Shown in pieces: positions 35,172-44,407 of a stretch of DNA of 64,000 nt; the first letter of the stretch is position 1; each line of letters starts with the position of its first letter. The notes below the pieces were generated by a model. It was not told the DNA's origin and made no database searches. It saw nothing but the letters and a program-made list of their open reading frames with translations. Position numbers and translations under genes: made by a program. Source of the stretch: Lachnospiraceae bacterium (GTDB taxonomy: Bacteria; Bacillota; Clostridia; Lachnospirales; Lachnospiraceae); NCBI GenBank assembly GCA_017470935.1, contig JAFUXG010000022.1, forward strand, positions 36,461-100,460. The letters run 5' to 3'.

Positions 35172-36491
35172 TCAGTCCTTTACCTGGTGCTCCACACACC
35201 ATTGCAAAGAATAATCAAGCGGGAGAATATTTGACAATCCCATATCCAAACAACTATATCTTATTTCATCATGATATGTAATATCTGTACTGATTACTAC
35301 CAAAGGATTTTTCAGTATTAATTCCTCAGGCAATTCATGTAAATCATATATCTCCTTACTGATATATGTATCACTTTCTGTATTTTTCTCACTCACCACA
35401 AATCCGTATATTTTTTCTTCATAACCGTTGTTTATTAAAAACTCATATACCAATTTCCCATAATTACCTGCTCCATATATCAGAATAATATTCGCCTCAT
35501 CTAATACTTGCAGAAATCCTTTTATATAAACATCTCTATCAAAATCCATCCTTTGAAACTCACCAATTCGCAAGCCGCAGTATAAAGCATCCAATACCGC
35601 ATTATCCGCTTTCAATTTGGTATTATCAGCATATAATAATTTATTTTTCTCTGTCTGTATTGACCTGACTAAATCTTTTGTATATGAACATAATGCTTCA
35701 ACCAACAAATCATTTTTTTGATATTTATTTATTTGTTCTAATAATAAATAATACAACCATATCAAGCTATCCAAGCGCCATTTGGATCCCTGAATTCTCG
35801 CCAATGTATTCGCACGAACTCTGTATATATAGCATTTTTCATTTAAACATGCTGATTTGTCAGAATTCAAATAACACATGACGCTATATATTACATCTTC
35901 GTGTAACAATCCTTCTTCAAATCTGATATCATGTTGTTCCAGAACACTTTTTTTTACGCAAAAAAGCCAAACCGGCTGTTGAAAATCTCCATTGTTCTGC
36001 ATTTCAACAAATAATTGAGAACCGCTTTTTACTTCGTTATATTCATATTTTCTTACAAAAGAATTTTTATATTTATCAAATTCTTCTATACTCCACGAAC
36101 TGTTTTCATTTAACAAATCAACATCAAAACATAGCAAGTCCAGTTCATCATATTCCATTTTATTAACAATATGCTCCACCGCATTTGCAGCTAACATGTC
36201 ATCACTGTCAACAAACAGAACATATTTCCCATTTGCATAATCCACGCCAACATTTCTGGCAGCTGATAATCCGGCATTTTCCTGTTCGAACACACGAATG
36301 CGATTATCTCTTTGGGCATACTCTTTCAAAATCCTATCCGAATTATCTTCGCTTCCATCATTAATACATAAAATTTCTATATTAATATAAGATTGATTGA
36401 TAATGCTGTCCAGACAATCAGGCAGGTATTTTTCAACATTATATACAGGCACAATAATCGAAATCAGTGGATTATACTCATTCATGTTCAT
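35172..36491 (-). CDS. GT2 glycosyltransferase with C-terminal Rossmann tag
   Basis: A 439-residue protein. The GT-A domain has LISIIVPVYNVEKY, INDGSEDNS and DSDDM near 97. A helical middle and a C-terminal Rossmann-like tag follow (IILIYGAGNYGKLVYEF, then VVISTDITYHDE). It is the third GT2 with the tag at the same end. The start could also be an ATG two codons downstream. It is 50 bases downstream of the Panacea toxin candidate. Confidence 0.84.
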   Translation of the reverse strand: MNMNEYNPLISIIVPVYNVEKYLPDCLDSIINQSYINIEILCINDGSEDNSDRILKEYAQRDNRIRVFEQENAGLSAARNVGVDYANGKYVLFVDSDDMLAANAVEHIVNKMEYDELDLLCFDVDLLNENSSWSIEEFDKYKNSFVRKYEYNEVKSGSQLFVEMQNNGDFQQPVWLFCVKKSVLEQHDIRFEEGLLHEDVIYSVMCYLNSDKSACLNEKCYIYRVRANTLARIQGSKWRLDSLIWLYYLLLEQINKYQKNDLLVEALCSYTKDLVRSIQTEKNKLLYADNTKLKADNAVLDALYCGLRIGEFQRMDFDRDVYIKGFLQVLDEANIILIYGAGNYGKLVYEFLINNGYEEKIYGFVVSEKNTESDTYISKEIYDLHELPEELILKNPLVVISTDITYHDEIRYSCLDMGLSNILPLDYSLQWCVEHQVKD

Positions 36492-36541
36492 TACCCCATC
36501 TCATATATAATACGATAATTCATAATTAAATGTAACCGAAT

Positions 36542-37423
36542 CTATATCAATACATCTTCAATGTCCTCATTGAAATTATCGAAAAATTCTTCTCGCTTTT
36601 CAATCATATAATTAATACGCTGACACATAAATTCACAGCAAAAATCATAAAAGGGTTTATTAGTACCAACATCAAGTCGTTTTTCGAATTTAAGCGAAAC
36701 ATCATAATAATTTACCAATGTTCCATCCTCAGACAAATCTGCTGCAAAAAGAAAAGCGTATTCGCACCCTGCAATTTTTTGAACCTCCAAAAATTTAGGA
36801 ACAATGAACTTCCAATATAATGTTTCTCCCATAGTATGTGTAAATCCATATTTCCCCCAAATTTCCTTCATATTATCGTTGGTACAAAAATGAACTAATT
36901 CTATTCCCGGATGTGTTTTTTGCACACGAAAAATCTTATCATTATCCTCTTTTTCTTTATCCCCAAACAACTGCTTTAGGAATATCTTTTTCTTGTCAAA
37001 CTTACCTATCAATTTTCCCAAATCCTCAATAGAGAATCTATCATTCACCTGATATTTTGTGAGAATCGCATTCAATTCATCTTCTTCAATCCCATATTGG
37101 TTAGTATTTTCCACCGCTTGAAGTAGGGAAAGTAATCGTTGAAAATCTTGTCTAACTTCGTCTTCATCCTGTAATGGTTCAAATAACGCCCCGCATTTAA
37201 GTGAGAAAAACATCATCACATCTCCGCTCACTGTTTTTATAATATAAAATGATGTTGTTCCCTCTCTGTCTTCTTTCATTCCATATTCTTTGAAATAAGC
37301 AACGAGCGACGAACCTTTTTTGCTGACAAATGATTGTATTATATCCTCATTCACAGCATCACAAGATAGTCGCTCGCATATAAAACTATTAAGAATATTT
37401 TCCTGCTCTTTAGTAATCCGCAT
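36542..37423 (-). CDS. Candidate toxin of a Panacea toxin-antitoxin pair
   Basis: A 293-residue protein I cannot name with confidence. The second half (about 170-275) resembles a GNAT-like acetyltransferase fold in strand and helix order (ELVHFCTNDN, FLFAADLSEDGTLVNYYDV). It starts 10 bases after the Panacea-domain gene. In known Panacea loci the adjacent gene is the toxin, so that role is inferred. It is unrelated to its glycan-enzyme neighbours and may have come in with the antitoxin gene. Confidence 0.6.
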   Translation of the reverse strand: MRITKEQENILNSFICERLSCDAVNEDIIQSFVSKKGSSLVAYFKEYGMKEDREGTTSFYIIKTVSGDVMMFFSLKCGALFEPLQDEDEVRQDFQRLLSLLQAVENTNQYGIEEDELNAILTKYQVNDRFSIEDLGKLIGKFDKKKIFLKQLFGDKEKEDNDKIFRVQKTHPGIELVHFCTNDNMKEIWGKYGFTHTMGETLYWKFIVPKFLEVQKIAGCEYAFLFAADLSEDGTLVNYYDVSLKFEKRLDVGTNKPFYDFCCEFMCQRINYMIEKREEFFDNFNEDIEDVLI

Positions 37424-37433
37424 AATTCACTTC

Positions 37434-37904
37434 CTAACATATTCCTAATTGCGAAAGTATCCTTCTTCGTTCACGAATCCGATCAGCATCTACCCGTATA
37501 TCATCCAACTTCATAGGCAAGTCACTATTTGCCCCGTCAGGAATGCCTATGCGCGATTCTTTCCATGAGTATTCTCCATGAGTCAATCTGCTTAAACTCC
37601 AAGAATCTCTGCCGGCATATTCTTCAAAGACCTTATCTATAATCAAAACAATTCGACTAATAACATCTTGGGGAACAATTGAATAAAATGAATTATCCCT
37701 ATATGCGATTCTAATCTCTTTTAATATAGGACCATATTTCCAACCATAAAATACTGCATCAAAAAGTGGTGCTTCTCGCTGTATCAAAGATTCCCTTTGT
37801 GCAAAATATAGTAATTTGTGAAGTTTCATTTCATCAATTCTTGAATTATATTCATCATAATATCTATTACATATATAAGAGGCAACATTCATCAAATCTT
37901 CCAT
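37434..37904 (-). CDS. Panacea/DUF4065 (SocA-like) antitoxin-domain protein
   Basis: A 156-residue protein of the Panacea/DUF4065 family. The signature motifs are present: KLHKLLYFAQ near 27, a FYGWKYGPI segment near 70, and LSRLTHGEYSWKESR near 105. The family neutralises many unrelated toxins and includes the proteolysis adaptor SocA. It is the first gene of the pair, as expected for an antitoxin, with GGAAGGAGG before the ATG. Confidence 0.82.
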   Translation of the reverse strand: MEDLMNVASYICNRYYDEYNSRIDEMKLHKLLYFAQRESLIQREAPLFDAVFYGWKYGPILKEIRIAYRDNSFYSIVPQDVISRIVLIIDKVFEEYAGRDSWSLSRLTHGEYSWKESRIGIPDGANSDLPMKLDDIRVDADRIRERRRILSQLGIC

Positions 37905-37967
37905 AATTAAAACCTCCTTCCATTACAATACACATTATTAGTATATCACAAATTCTATAATAATTCA

Positions 37968-39098
37968 TTATTTTTCATATATTCTTAACAAATTTTTATA
38001 TTGGAAATTATTATAATTTATCCATGTACAGAAATCATCTACACCTTCCTTCTCCAACCTGCTGATCATTCCATACAACTTCCTTGCATCCGCCGCAATC
38101 ATAACATGATTATTCTTTGCAATTTCTAATACATTATCAACACTATATATATTTAACCCACATTTCTTCTTTCCAACGAGTTCAGGATTACCATCTACGA
38201 ATGCCACTGCATGTTCACCAAGTTTTTCTACGGCCTTCTCTCCGAATTGCCCCGCCCCATATATCACATAGCATTTATTATCATCATATATTATATCCTT
38301 CGATACTTGCGGTAAATAATTCCTCAAGATTGATTCCAACTCATCACCAACCGTACCCATTTGAATTAGTTCATAATATAAGCACAACAGCCATTCAATG
38401 TTATTAGATAACCTGTCAACTATTTGATCAATGTATGTTGTCAACAATTGTATCAATTGCGATTGTACATCCTTTTTCCTCGTAATTGTCAGACTGCTTC
38501 TGTGATTGCGATATCGATATAAGCATTTATCAACATGTCCAATCGATCCGCATTCAAACAGTATCCTTAACCAATAATCATAATCTTCAACCAAAAACCA
38601 ATCGGGATTATACCCACCTATTATATCTATCACATCACTTCTATACAAAAAACATGCACCCACACAATTATGAACGTATACTTCCTTTTCATCAAAGGAT
38701 AAAATGCATTCATCAGAAGTATCATCATCAAAGATGCACATGTCCGCCACAACCATAGCTGCATCAACATTATTATCTAAATAATCTGTCATTTCAGCTA
38801 TTGCTGTCGGAAGATACAAATTGTCATCCGAAGTCCATGTTAAATATTTACCTGCAGCATGTTCAAATCCATTATTCAGAGATCGTGGCAGCTTTTGATT
38901 TGTTTCATTTCTATACACTCTGATTCTGGAATCCATATTTACATACGTCTTAATAATCTCAGAAGTTCGGTCAATTGAACAATCATCAACTATAATCAAT
39001 TCCCAATCAGTAAAGGTCTGCGCCAGAATGCTGTCAATGGACTGGTGTAAATATTTCTCGCCATTATATACAGGCAATACTATAGATACTTGTGGCAT
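37968..39098 (-). CDS. GT2 glycosyltransferase with C-terminal Rossmann tag
   Basis: A 376-residue protein. The GT-A domain has VSIVLPVYNGEKYL, VDDCSIDRT and TSDDN in the DXD position. The last 100 residues are a Rossmann-like tag (CYVIYGAGQFGEKAVEKL, AFVDGNPELVGKK, MIAADARK). It follows the toroid-methyltransferase gene by 13 bases. Function beyond sugar transfer is unknown. Confidence 0.85.
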   Translation of the reverse strand: MPQVSIVLPVYNGEKYLHQSIDSILAQTFTDWELIIVDDCSIDRTSEIIKTYVNMDSRIRVYRNETNQKLPRSLNNGFEHAAGKYLTWTSDDNLYLPTAIAEMTDYLDNNVDAAMVVADMCIFDDDTSDECILSFDEKEVYVHNCVGACFLYRSDVIDIIGGYNPDWFLVEDYDYWLRILFECGSIGHVDKCLYRYRNHRSSLTITRKKDVQSQLIQLLTTYIDQIVDRLSNNIEWLLCLYYELIQMGTVGDELESILRNYLPQVSKDIIYDDNKCYVIYGAGQFGEKAVEKLGEHAVAFVDGNPELVGKKKCGLNIYSVDNVLEIAKNNHVMIAADARKLYGMISRLEKEGVDDFCTWINYNNFQYKNLLRIYEK

Positions 39099-39111
39099 TA
39101 TATATCCTCCA

Positions 39112-40929
39112 TCACTTTACTGTTCCAACCCACGCATGAAACAACCCATCTGATGCTTTTCCCTCATAATCAATATCCTTATATATCTTTGTATCAGAAC
39201 AATATTGATTCAATATTTCAATAAGTTCGTCATCATCAAACCATTGTTCCCAATCTCCAATTTCCAAAGCCCCTAACATATCAGCATTTTTATCCACTAT
39301 CATGATTCTGCCACCAGACTTTGTTACTCTGGTCATCTCACGAATTGCACTTTCTATATCTACTGCATGCTCTAAAGCTTCACATGTATATACAAAATCA
39401 AATGTGTCATCATTATACGGTATATTGGTAAGTGTTCCTATATTCTTATCTACCTCATCCGGAAGTATTTGCTTCATTAATTCCATCGAAAGATCCACTG
39501 CATGATATTTACAATATGCCACATCTTCTAATAAGTTGATCAAATATCTGCACTTACCACACCCCACATCTAAAACTGTAATATTATCATGAAATATATT
39601 TATCAATTGTTCTATTTCACTTTTGACCACATTATATCGTCCATCATCTTTTTCTATGGAGCATATAAAACCATCACTATATAACATAAATTCCGAAACC
39701 ATTTTATAATATAAGGCATCCAGGAAATATTTCACTGCCCAGCTAATCTCTGCTGTCGGGATATATGTATTAATCTCATCACCGTTATCTTCAGAAAGAT
39801 AACTACCATACCATCCTCCGGATTCATTCTGAAGCTTACAGGCATATTCGAATGCCTTATTGCCCCTTTCCAATTCTCCCAACCTAAACCATACAAGTGC
39901 AAGCTGAAAAAGTCCCGTAGAACATACCCAGTCGACATTGTTATATGCCGGAACTGCTCCGTTTTCTTTCTGATATTTACTAATATTCAACATCGCTTCT
40001 CTAGCCATATCAACTTCGCCTAAGTCTATTAATGCTTCCATCAAATATGCATAAAAATGAGAAAGCAATGAAAAATTCATAATCTTGTCATAATAATTTT
40101 TCCTATAATATTCAAATATGTGTCTTGCTCTTTCTTCATATTCCGGTTTGTCGAATAATCTTGCCGCTTCAATCAATGGCGAAAGACAGTATATATGTAT
40201 CACTTCATCACAAGTATCTGTGTCATTTCCCCACGCATCCTTACATGGCGTAATTAATCTGCCATCATCCTGCATACACGAAAAAATCCATTCGCAGCCT
40301 TTAAGAATATGTTCCTCTACTTCCGGCAATATGGTTCTAATTGCAAGCAACCCCTTCAAAATCTGTGCGGAGTCAAATATATAGGGATGCGTATTCTCCG
40401 TGTCGTACCAAGAACCATCTGCTTTCTGAATATTACATAACCATTTTGCAAAGGATACCGCAAGATCACGATATCCCCATCGAAGCAATGAAGGTATATA
40501 ATATCCGGTGACCTCTGGATAACCTTTTCTTAAATCCGTGTTACAGATAATTGCCCTTCCGTCCGCAGTGTTATTATGAATCCACTCTATTGCTTTATGA
40601 TAGATTCCGATAAAATCAGGACGATCTTGGATTCTATCTCGAATTATATTGAACCTCAATTCTTGAAATCCAATAATATGGTTGTATCCCTTTTCTTCAA
40701 GCTGATTAATAATCTGATTTTCTTTCTCTGGAGCTACAGTAACTACAATCTGAACATTTTTATCTTTATTATCCCAATCCGCAAAGCATTGGACGGGAAT
40801 TCCTTCAATCACTGTCCCATCCTTCGACTGATCATTGTCCAAATATAATTCTATATTATTTTTCCCTATAAATTTAAGTGCCATTTCCCCATAGCAACCC
40901 GCACCAAAAAGAATATACTTTTGAGCCAT
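39112..40929 (-). CDS. Three-domain protein: Rossmann tag, alpha/alpha toroid, SAM methyltransferase
   Basis: About 605 residues. The N-terminal tag (YILFGAGCYGEMALKF, LYLDNDQSKDG) is followed by a helical region of about 300 residues with repeats such as QKADGSWYD, QNESGGWYGS and HFYAYLMEAL, as in alpha/alpha-toroid glycan or terpenoid enzymes. The C terminus is a class I SAM methyltransferase (VLDVGCGKCRYLINLL, FDFVYTCEALEHA). Binding of a glycan or lipid-linked substrate by the toroid is plausible. I know of no named protein with this architecture. ATG at 40929 chosen over an upstream GTG. Confidence 0.72.
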   Translation of the reverse strand: MAQKYILFGAGCYGEMALKFIGKNNIELYLDNDQSKDGTVIEGIPVQCFADWDNKDKNVQIVVTVAPEKENQIINQLEEKGYNHIIGFQELRFNIIRDRIQDRPDFIGIYHKAIEWIHNNTADGRAIICNTDLRKGYPEVTGYYIPSLLRWGYRDLAVSFAKWLCNIQKADGSWYDTENTHPYIFDSAQILKGLLAIRTILPEVEEHILKGCEWIFSCMQDDGRLITPCKDAWGNDTDTCDEVIHIYCLSPLIEAARLFDKPEYEERARHIFEYYRKNYYDKIMNFSLLSHFYAYLMEALIDLGEVDMAREAMLNISKYQKENGAVPAYNNVDWVCSTGLFQLALVWFRLGELERGNKAFEYACKLQNESGGWYGSYLSEDNGDEINTYIPTAEISWAVKYFLDALYYKMVSEFMLYSDGFICSIEKDDGRYNVVKSEIEQLINIFHDNITVLDVGCGKCRYLINLLEDVAYCKYHAVDLSMELMKQILPDEVDKNIGTLTNIPYNDDTFDFVYTCEALEHAVDIESAIREMTRVTKSGGRIMIVDKNADMLGALEIGDWEQWFDDDELIEILNQYCSDTKIYKDIDYEGKASDGLFHAWVGTVK

Positions 40930-40955
40930 AATATTTAATCTCTCTTTCACTTATT

Positions 40956-41975
40956 TCATCTATAAACTTTTGCCTCCATAAATAAATTATTATCCAGTTC
41001 ATTATTCAGATATGGAATTCTGAAAATTTTAATATCATTAAAACCGTTCTCTCTCGCAACGGAATATAAATCAGCTTCTTTAAATTGTCGTACATGTCCA
41101 CGGCAATCACAACAATTAGCATAAGGTACAGTTATTAGCATTATCCCATTATGTTTTAAAATTCTCTTTATTTCTTTTATTGCGCGAAATGGATCAATCA
41201 AATGTTCCAAACATTCCATACAAACTACATAATCAAAATAATTATCTTCAAGTCCTGTATTATATACACTAGCTTTATTACAATTAATTCCTAATGCATT
41301 TACCGCCGCAACCCTTTTCTCAGAATTATCGATTCCTATGCAATCAATATTATTTTTATGCAAATATTTAAGCAAATCCCCATGTCCACAAGCCACATCA
41401 CAAACTCGTTTCGTCTTCTCTTTTTTTGATTGAAGAATTATCCTTGCAATAAGACGCATTCCGGGGCGATTTACCAATAATTCATCATAATATATATCAT
41501 CATTCTTATATATTTCGTTTAGAAAATGATCCACCCCATCTATGTCATTATTTTTCATCATATAGACAAGCCTCTCATTTTCATCAGAAAAGAAATCATC
41601 TCTAAACCAATTATTTTCATGTCCACCTGTATAACAGACTGCTTTACTATCTAAATAGCGATTCCAAATCCTATCGTCAAGCCATGTAATAAAATGCTGC
41701 GTCACGAAATAACCGTTATTTTCTATTGTACATTCATAAAACTTAATCTGCGAATCATGCAACTGATTTCTCATGTCATCATTATCCACTGACAAGATTA
41801 CGCAGTTATCATCTAATATATTGCACATATAATCAAATGAAATACATTCTATCGACTCAATCATTTTACCTATTTTGTCAGGATCATTGTCAGCAAAGAA
41901 TACCACATTATCTTTTCCTACTATTTTTAATAATTTTCTACCATTATTACCTGCCCCAAAAATAATAATCCTCAT
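40956..41975 (-). CDS. SAM methyltransferase with N-terminal Rossmann tag
   Basis: A 339-residue protein. The tag occupies residues 1-95 (IIIFGAGNNGRKLLKIV, VVFFADNDPDKIG). The methyltransferase domain has VCDVACGHGDLLKYL near 190 and FDYVVCMECLEHL-like motif YVVCMECLEHLIDPF near 245. It is of the Methyltransf_11 type, compatible with O-methylation of a sugar or of a phosphoramidate. It lies 20 bases downstream of the tagged radical SAM gene. Confidence 0.84.
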   Translation of the reverse strand: MRIIIFGAGNNGRKLLKIVGKDNVVFFADNDPDKIGKMIESIECISFDYMCNILDDNCVILSVDNDDMRNQLHDSQIKFYECTIENNGYFVTQHFITWLDDRIWNRYLDSKAVCYTGGHENNWFRDDFFSDENERLVYMMKNNDIDGVDHFLNEIYKNDDIYYDELLVNRPGMRLIARIILQSKKEKTKRVCDVACGHGDLLKYLHKNNIDCIGIDNSEKRVAAVNALGINCNKASVYNTGLEDNYFDYVVCMECLEHLIDPFRAIKEIKRILKHNGIMLITVPYANCCDCRGHVRQFKEADLYSVARENGFNDIKIFRIPYLNNELDNNLFMEAKVYR

Positions 41976-41995
41976 AACTCACCCCTTAAAAATGG

Positions 41996-43219
41996 TCATT
42001 GAAAATTAGATGTCCAATCCGGATCACAGTGATTGCATAATACATAACCATCCATACTCAAACGAGCATTACTGATATCAAAGACACTCCCCACATCACC
42101 ATCAAGTTCCGAGTCCAAACAACAGCTTTTTAATCTTCCGTCCCACGCAACTGCCGAGATATTGCTGTTTATAGAATAGCAGTTTCGATATCTATTCATC
42201 ACCTCAACTTTACTATAATTTTTTCTTCTCCCTTTTACATTTCCTGCAAATGAATGTGACGTTATGTATCTGATATATTTATTTTCTTTAGGCTTATCTT
42301 CGCCCACTTCATATAACCACATATGTGCGTCTTCAGTATTGTGTTCTAATATCTGCCCATATAAATTGGTATTTGTTTGATTTTCCTCTATCCATTCTAC
42401 ACATCTCTTCCAATTTTCCACAGACTTTTTAGTATGAAATGATATATACATCATACTATTTTCTGTCTTTCTTAATATTTCAAATATTTCATTAATTTTT
42501 TTATCATCTAACAGTACCCCATTAGTACTGATCAAAACACTAACATTTATTTCCACAAGTCTTTTAAGATAATTAATAAATTGAGGGTGCAATAAAGGCT
42601 CTCCAAGACCATGCAGGCTAAAATAATCCTTTTTATTAGGTGGGATTAGCGGAAATACCCTTTCAAACACTTCATCCGACATATATCCCTTCGCCCTTTT
42701 ACAGGTAGAACTTGGACAATTCGCACATGCCAAATTACAATAATTAGTCAATTCTATTCCACCAATTTCCGGAACTGCCAAGTTATTCTTTTTATAGTCT
42801 ATATAGCCAACTGCATGTTTGTATGCTGCTTCATTTCCAATTTCTTTATAATATTTTTTTATCTTTTCATACTCCGCAATTTTTCTTAATTCCAATGCTT
42901 CCACATCTATTTTAAACGGTTCAAGTTTAGCCAGATTAACAGGAATAAATTCCTCATTTTCCAGTTTTTTAATACGATTCGACGATGTACAAACATCTTT
43001 CAAAAAATATAAACCTGAAACTTGTTTTGTGGCAACAATAATTGTGCTAGTTTTTTCTTTCAAGAGATTCATCAATTCATCCAAATTAATTATTGGAATT
43101 CCACAAAGAATTTCTCCCCACTTTTTACGATTATTGTCATAGAATACCACATCAGTTCCCTTAAAGTATTTATTATAAATATTCTGACCATTAATGCCTG
43201 TTCCAAAAATGATATTCAT
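41996..43219 (-). CDS. Radical SAM protein with N-terminal Rossmann tag
   Basis: A 407-residue protein. The tag lies at residues 1-90 (IIFGTGINGQNIYNKYF, VVFYDNNRKKWG). The radical SAM core carries CNLACANC near 167 and the GLGEPLLHP segment. A C-terminal Cys-rich part (KSCCLDSELDG, then LCNHCDPDW) suggests a SPASM-like auxiliary cluster. It differs in detail from the other tagged radical SAM gene at 31269. The start sits directly at the end of the methyltransferase gene. Substrate unknown. Confidence 0.82.
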   Translation of the reverse strand: MNIIFGTGINGQNIYNKYFKGTDVVFYDNNRKKWGEILCGIPIINLDELMNLLKEKTSTIIVATKQVSGLYFLKDVCTSSNRIKKLENEEFIPVNLAKLEPFKIDVEALELRKIAEYEKIKKYYKEIGNEAAYKHAVGYIDYKKNNLAVPEIGGIELTNYCNLACANCPSSTCKRAKGYMSDEVFERVFPLIPPNKKDYFSLHGLGEPLLHPQFINYLKRLVEINVSVLISTNGVLLDDKKINEIFEILRKTENSMMYISFHTKKSVENWKRCVEWIEENQTNTNLYGQILEHNTEDAHMWLYEVGEDKPKENKYIRYITSHSFAGNVKGRRKNYSKVEVMNRYRNCYSINSNISAVAWDGRLKSCCLDSELDGDVGSVFDISNARLSMDGYVLCNHCDPDWTSNFQ

Positions 43220-44407
43220 CTAAAGTATCTCCTCATACATATTCAAATAATCATCAATGCATACAATCTTCTCTTCAGGAGCCCCGATTTCACTTAGCAT
43301 TTTTCTGATAACATCGAATTCACTCTTAACAGTAACAATAATGAAATCCACGCCACTATAATTATAGTTCCTTATGTTTGTTGTTTTTATATTCTCAATT
43401 TCGATATCCCTTTGATCAATAATATACCCAACATCAATTTGAGCCAAATCCATCAATGCATATAAAGCTCTGCCTATCTTTCCAAATCCATATATATCAA
43501 CCTTCCGTATCCCTTTTTCATCTGCAAGCTTTTTATATCCCTCAATTGGTTCACTTAAATAATTTATTTTTATTCTCATTCGTTCACTAAACAACTTAGT
43601 CTCCAACAGTGTCTTTTTTAAAAGAAACTCATAGACTGATGAAAATATCTTTAGCATATAATGGTTTTCCGGAATCTGAATCGGCGATTTTTTAATCAAT
43701 ACAACCTTATTATATTTCCATCCTCTTTCTTTCTCAACCAATGATGGATATATATACATATCTGCGTATTTTGAAATTAAATCACCAATATTAAATCTTC
43801 TGTCACCACGCCATATTACAAATGAATTCTCCTCGTTATATACAGAAAGATTCCACTGATGCATTCCTTCATAGGCTTCATTTTCAGCTTCATTTTCATG
43901 ATGTCGAAGTATAACCTTGCCGCCAATCCTGCATATATATAGCATTTGATATATACCAAACACAGGATCAAAGGAATGATCAAGAGAATTACTCATATGA
44001 ACAAGATCAAACGAATTTTCTTCAAATTGTTGCGATAATAATTCAACAAAACCCATTTGAAGATTAATTGGATTTTCCATTGAATATTTTCTTTTCAATC
44101 TATTATATACAGGAGCCAGAGGATCTACAGCAATCGTTGTCAAATTTACCTTATCACAATCAAACCCACACCGAGAGAACGGACCGGAACCTATATCAAT
44201 AAATCTAACATCCCTTCCCAGGCCATCCAAATCATTTTCAAGCGAAAACTTAGTATTTTTAATAAATCTATCTATTATGTATTCATGATGCGACCCATCT
44301 GACTTAAATACACTCTGTTCCCACCAGGATACTTCATCTTCAATCCCCTCCAGCCATTTCTTAAAATATTGCTCATACTCACTATCATACTCAGTATTGT
44401 TTATCAT
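43220..44407 (-). CDS. SAM methyltransferase with C-terminal Rossmann tag
   Basis: A 395-residue protein. The N-terminal half is a class I methyltransferase with FIDIGSGPFSRCG near 80 and FDLVHMSNSLDHSFDP near 150. The last 100 residues are a Rossmann-like tag (VDIYGFGKIGRALYAL, VGYIIDQRD, FIIVTVKSE). AGGAGGGG fixes the start at 44407, overlapping the stop of the propeller gene in ATGA. This is the only methyltransferase here with the tag at the C terminus. Confidence 0.82.
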   Translation of the reverse strand: MINNTEYDSEYEQYFKKWLEGIEDEVSWWEQSVFKSDGSHHEYIIDRFIKNTKFSLENDLDGLGRDVRFIDIGSGPFSRCGFDCDKVNLTTIAVDPLAPVYNRLKRKYSMENPINLQMGFVELLSQQFEENSFDLVHMSNSLDHSFDPVFGIYQMLYICRIGGKVILRHHENEAENEAYEGMHQWNLSVYNEENSFVIWRGDRRFNIGDLISKYADMYIYPSLVEKERGWKYNKVVLIKKSPIQIPENHYMLKIFSSVYEFLLKKTLLETKLFSERMRIKINYLSEPIEGYKKLADEKGIRKVDIYGFGKIGRALYALMDLAQIDVGYIIDQRDIEIENIKTTNIRNYNYSGVDFIIVTVKSEFDVIRKMLSEIGAPEEKIVCIDDYLNMYEEIL

